Shown: piece after piece, positions 60,408 through 64,000 of the stretch
How positions within the stretch are numbered: the stretch's first letter is position 1
Layout: each line of letters starts with the position of its first letter
Origin: Limnanthes douglasii subsp. nivea
Lineage: Eukaryota; Streptophyta; Magnoliopsida; Brassicales; Limnanthaceae
Assembly (NCBI GenBank): GCA_036936605.1
Contig: JAUPFV010000001.1
Location: 246,510,925-246,574,924, forward strand
Length of the DNA: 64,000 nucleotides
Direction of reading: 5' to 3'
Program-made: the position numbers and the translations under genes
The notes under the pieces: model-generated
Seen by the model: the letters and a program-made list of their open reading frames with translations, nothing else
Database searches by the model: none
What the model was told of the DNA's origin: nothing

Positions 60408-61194
60408 TGTTAGCGAAACCATCAATATCCGAACAAGATCCGATCCAACCCCTAACAAGACTCGCTAGGCTGAATCTTACCCACTCAACCAAAACAATGA
60501 AGAACAATTGGCGAACACCTACCCGAGATGTCGTAAGAGGTAATACGAGCTTCGAATCTTACCTTATTTAAGGAACAAAGTTAACAAGAAAAACATAAAG
60601 TAAATAATTTCACAACAAAATATTTATGTGGTTTGGATCGTGAATAAATCATACATCCATGGGCAACGAACATTTTTTTTTATAAATAAGTAGGTTACAT
60701 AAAGACTCTCAAACATAAAAAACTTAATAAGTTTTTGTAAAAAAAGATAACGTGATTCACAGAACCCTCTCTTGAGTGTTTATCTCTCACCTCACTTATC
60801 TCTCAAAAGACCTAGAGCTAGTTTCTCTTTGTGAATAAATATGCAGCTTATATCTCGTCTCGCCACAAATTGTAAAGCTATATCTTCTTCTATTTATAGG
60901 TTAGATGTAATAAATCTTAATCTATTAGTTAAGGATTATAATCAATATAAAAGGCTAAATTAATATGAAATCTAATTAATATAGAAGACCAAATTAATAT
61001 AAGATTTAATTAAAATAGAATATCTAATTGATATAAAATATCCAATTAATATAGGAAATCCAATTAATATTGAATATCAAATTAATATAGGAAAAATAAT
61101 TAATATAGAATATCTAATTAATATAGAAATCTAATTAATGTAGAAATTGAAAAATAAGATTATCTTTCGCGTTACTTTTAGCTTACATTTATAA
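60408..61194 (-). repeat. Outer element, right LTR
   Basis: 787 bp, direct repeat of 49346-50220 with a shorter AATTAATATA array. Its last bases read ACATTTATAA where the left LTR has ACATTTAACA. Confidence 0.86.
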
Positions 61195-61199
61195 CATGT
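61195..61199. repeat. Right target-site duplication of outer element
   Basis: CATGT, matched at 49341-49345. Confidence 0.7.
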
Positions 61200-62915
61200 A
61201 TTTCATACCTTTTATTTTATTTCTAACATTATAATTACTTTGGTTTACTTCGAATATATTTTATGATATCAAAAATATTTTCAAATTTGATGCAAACAAT
61301 ATGAGATCAATTTTACAATCTTAAGATGCTTTTAGAAAATGAAATTTTATTTTCAGAAACAACAAACCTTATTCATATGTTTAATTTAATCGCAAAAAAA
61401 ACATAACTCGGTTTGAATATCTATATGCAAATAGCTTGACATAACCTAAGTTAACATATACATCTACAACCATCATTGAGGCAAGCTGGCCCGTTTTAAA
61501 GAAAAAAATGACTTGTGAGAAAATTAGATAACCTTTTGGATATGAAAGTTGTTGTTTAGTTTATTGCGATAAATCTTACTCTTATCATTGTGCATGGAAT
61601 ATATGTATGCCATGCCACACAATAACATTGTGATTAGTGTTTATCGCGGTGAGCTGATGAGTAATGTTTGTTAGAAAATAGAGTTAGGAAACAAAAAATT
61701 ACGGCAGTATGTGAAGATAAAGTTTGTTAGGAATTATTCGGAAACAATGGTGAAGTTTGAGACACGTAAGGTTATGCTTTCCAAAACGAATTATCCCGAT
61801 CACTCTATTGCGTGATCTTGGAAAGAGGTTATTTTAGGATATAAAAAGATTCATGATTTGAAATACAATAAACAATAAATTTTGATTAAGGTTTTGCTTG
61901 ATCGTGATCAAATCGAGCAAAAGCGAGACAAAACGTTTCCTCGTCGCGATCAGCCTATGCTCGTTGCATCGAGGCCCTGTTGGCTGCGATCAGACATGTT
62001 GTTGATTCGTAACGAGCTTCTTACCTAGTTTCACCATGTTTAGGAAGTTTAATCGAACTTCTCATTTAGCTACTGACTTCGATGATTTGAACTTTTCTTT
62101 AGGTCAACCACATTTATGAAACTTTTCAAAAGTGGTTCTCGTCGCGAATATGCATTTATGTGTGTTATACTTCTTATTATATTTCACGATACATTATTTT
62201 ACATTATAATATTTTTAAAATCTAAGTATTAGATCTTCGAATATTATTCATCTAATTTTATTACAAATTTCTAATAATTGTTCATCTAATTAAAAAATTA
62301 AAATCGTATTTGACATGTATAATATTCTAAATCCTCTATGACGAGATCAACTACTTTATATTTTTAAAAATTCACTTTCCTTAAGAAAATCTCTCTAGAG
62401 TTTTTCTCTCAAAACCTCATTTACCTCAATTGAAACCCTAAATTTTTTAATTTAGTTTATATCTTCAACTCCGTGTAACATGTATTTTTTACACCGATTA
62501 CATCGATTCGTCTATTTACCTTTTTATATGCATTCTTTGATTGCTTGTTAGAATATATGCAGACTATATATTTGTACTTTTTAGCAAAAAAAAATGCTCC
62601 AAATTTATGAGAAAATGGGTTGTTTCACACTTTGATTTCTTATATTGATCATAAATTATATATCAAACCCAAGTTTTGCTTTCTAAACTCTGACTGAAAA
62701 ATAAAAAACCAAAATTTTCATACAAACCTTTACCTCTTTAATTACTTTATTGATAATTCTCTTTTACTGACTAAAGATGGTTGCTAACAAGAAATAAAAT
62801 TCTAAAATAAACCCTCTTCAAAATATGCCACCGCTGAAGCCCTAATAAAATAGATCTTAAAGATCTTTCTAGAGATATAGTAGAGAAGAAAAAAAATTGA
62901 GAGGAATTTTTCAGT
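61200..62915. other. AT-rich spacer, no gene
   Basis: No conserved motif seen on either strand. The part 61880-62050 is less AT-rich (CGTCGCGATCAGCC and similar) but has no open frame of note. Confidence 0.5.
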
Positions 62916-62918
62916 AAA

Positions 62919-64000
62919 TTGTCAAGCTCTTATAAATGCATGACTGAAGAAGAAGATACATGTTTTAGAAATGAATATGGTTTCCCAAATTATGTAGTCA
63001 CCCATGTTCCTAAAATCATAACATTAAAGATTGCGATAGACATATATTTAATTTTCCCTATTATAATGGGGTCTTTGATTATCTTTACATCCTTATGTTT
63101 TTGAGTTCTTTAAATATTTTCAGTGTGTTTACTCATCTATCTGCTAATGGGTGGCGTATGCCAATCATTGTACTACTAAGCTCAAAACTTCGGGAAATAT
63201 ATACACATCTTCAATATCTCATTTCAAACTTTAAAATTGAAAAACTTAGTGCTTCCCCTTTTGTATTACTTAACTATAACAAAATTAAACCAAATAATTA
63301 ATCTTCTCTCATCTGAACATATCTGGAAATCACATTTTATCAATGAAACCAATATATGGGAGTCTCATTACTCTTCTGGTGAGTTTGACCATATATAAAG
63401 AAGATGAATGCAAACACATAAAATAAAGTCTACTTAATTTTACTTCACCTCTTCTTTGTTGTTATTTTTCTAATGCTCTTCCGAATTCATTAATTGTTTT
63501 GTAGATCCATATAAAGTTCTATAATGCTTCAACACCTATTTTTATGACAATAAGCCTTTAGAAATATCGTATGCTTCTGTCAACCTGATTTAGCAACTCC
63601 AATTTCACTCTCTTTTTATAGCTGAGAAATTTATTTAATCTAGTCTTTGGCCTATCCTAGACTTTAAGATGAACTCTGATAGTAAACTCACTGTCGCCAC
63701 AATTGGAGAACAAATTAAAACTAAAAATATGTTTGCTATACTTCGAAGACAAATGCAAATTAAGAACAAACTTGGGATCATATTATTTATTCCCAAAAAT
63801 AAATCAGTGAAATATACCGATGATAAAACAAAACCTTGGGTTATCAATACTTCTCCCAAAAAAAACCCCAAAAGAACTCTTGCCCCTGCTACGAACTCTT
63901 TTTGCTATAATGAAAATCCTAAAGAAACTGCTATTATTGCAAATTATTTTCAGTAGGATGAGGAACTTGATGATTCTCAAGAATATCTTCTTCTTAATAT
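62919..64000 (+). other. Unassigned region with short open frames to window edge
   Basis: Plus-strand open stretches lie at 62919-63104, 63095-63301 (with SANGWRMPIIVLLSSKLREI) and 63669-63956 (Lys-rich, MNSDSKLTVATIGEQIKTKN). They are in different frames and broken by stops, and could be parts of one decayed coding region that continues beyond the window. I do not recognise the family. Confidence 0.3.

Larger units (their letters stand above)
49346..61194 (-). mobile_element. Outer copia-like LTR element with gutted interior
   Basis: Two direct LTRs (49346-50220 and 60408-61194) enclose only about 0.9 kb of own interior once the nested gypsy element is removed. Minus orientation is inferred: the sequence before the left LTR, read on minus, is CTAGGTGGAGAAT, a polypurine tract like that of many plant copia elements. 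The stretch inside the right LTR reads TGGTGCAGTGAGC, a possible degraded initiator-Met primer-binding site. No RT or integrase is present, so it is either non-autonomous (LARD or TRIM type) or deleted. Confidence 0.75.

Overview
This is a stretch of nuclear DNA from a flowering plant, most likely a eudicot. The evidence is one seven-exon calcium-dependent protein kinase gene with typical plant exon structure, four plant L1-type LINEs carrying an RNase H domain, and plant Ty3/gypsy elements of the Tat-like type. The sequence is AT-rich, and most of the 64 kb is retrotransposon in various states of decay. No tRNA, rRNA or CRISPR was recognised. The species cannot be named from this.

Layout. 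1-3906: 3' part of a broken LINE (+). 4442-8082: a CDPK gene (-), intact by eye, encoding a 546-residue protein close to Arabidopsis CPK10/CPK30. 9033-14835: a full-length but mutated LINE (+) with a 15 bp target-site duplication (TSD). 14.9-24.8 kb: two copies of a terminal-inverted-repeat element surrounding a gypsy protease fragment (+), diverged repeats, and an old gypsy element (-) with a tandem array downstream of pol. 24800-30639: a nearly intact full-length LINE (-) with a 16 bp TSD, whose ORF2 is interrupted by a single TGA. 30.99-31.09 kb: a third, tiny copy of the inverted-repeat element. 31459-34678: a 5'-truncated LINE (+) with its TSD. 36030-45399: a gypsy element with both LTRs (gag-pol on -, accessory gene on +). 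45.4-49.3 kb: AT-rich spacer with microsatellites. 49346-61194: an internally gutted copia-like element. Another gypsy element (50848-60120; gag-pol +, accessory gene -) is inserted in it, and both carry exact 5 bp TSDs. 61.2-64 kb: unassigned.

How the parts relate. The CDPK is the only recognisable host gene. It lies between two LINEs, one ending about 0.5 kb past its stop codon and one starting about 0.95 kb upstream of its start codon. The four LINEs share domain order and a similar 3' tail, so they look like one lineage. The two LTR-bounded gypsy elements share an unusual layout: gag-pol on one strand and a convergent, apparently intron-containing accessory gene (Transposase_28-like N-terminal part, coiled-coil C-terminal part) on the other, next to the 3' LTR. 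This antisense accessory gene is the most interesting system in the window. Similar antisense ORFs are known from the Tat lineage (for example Grande and RIRE2), but their function is unsettled.

All calls come from reading the sequence by eye. Divergence figures are hand counts and family names rest on motif recognition, not on searches.
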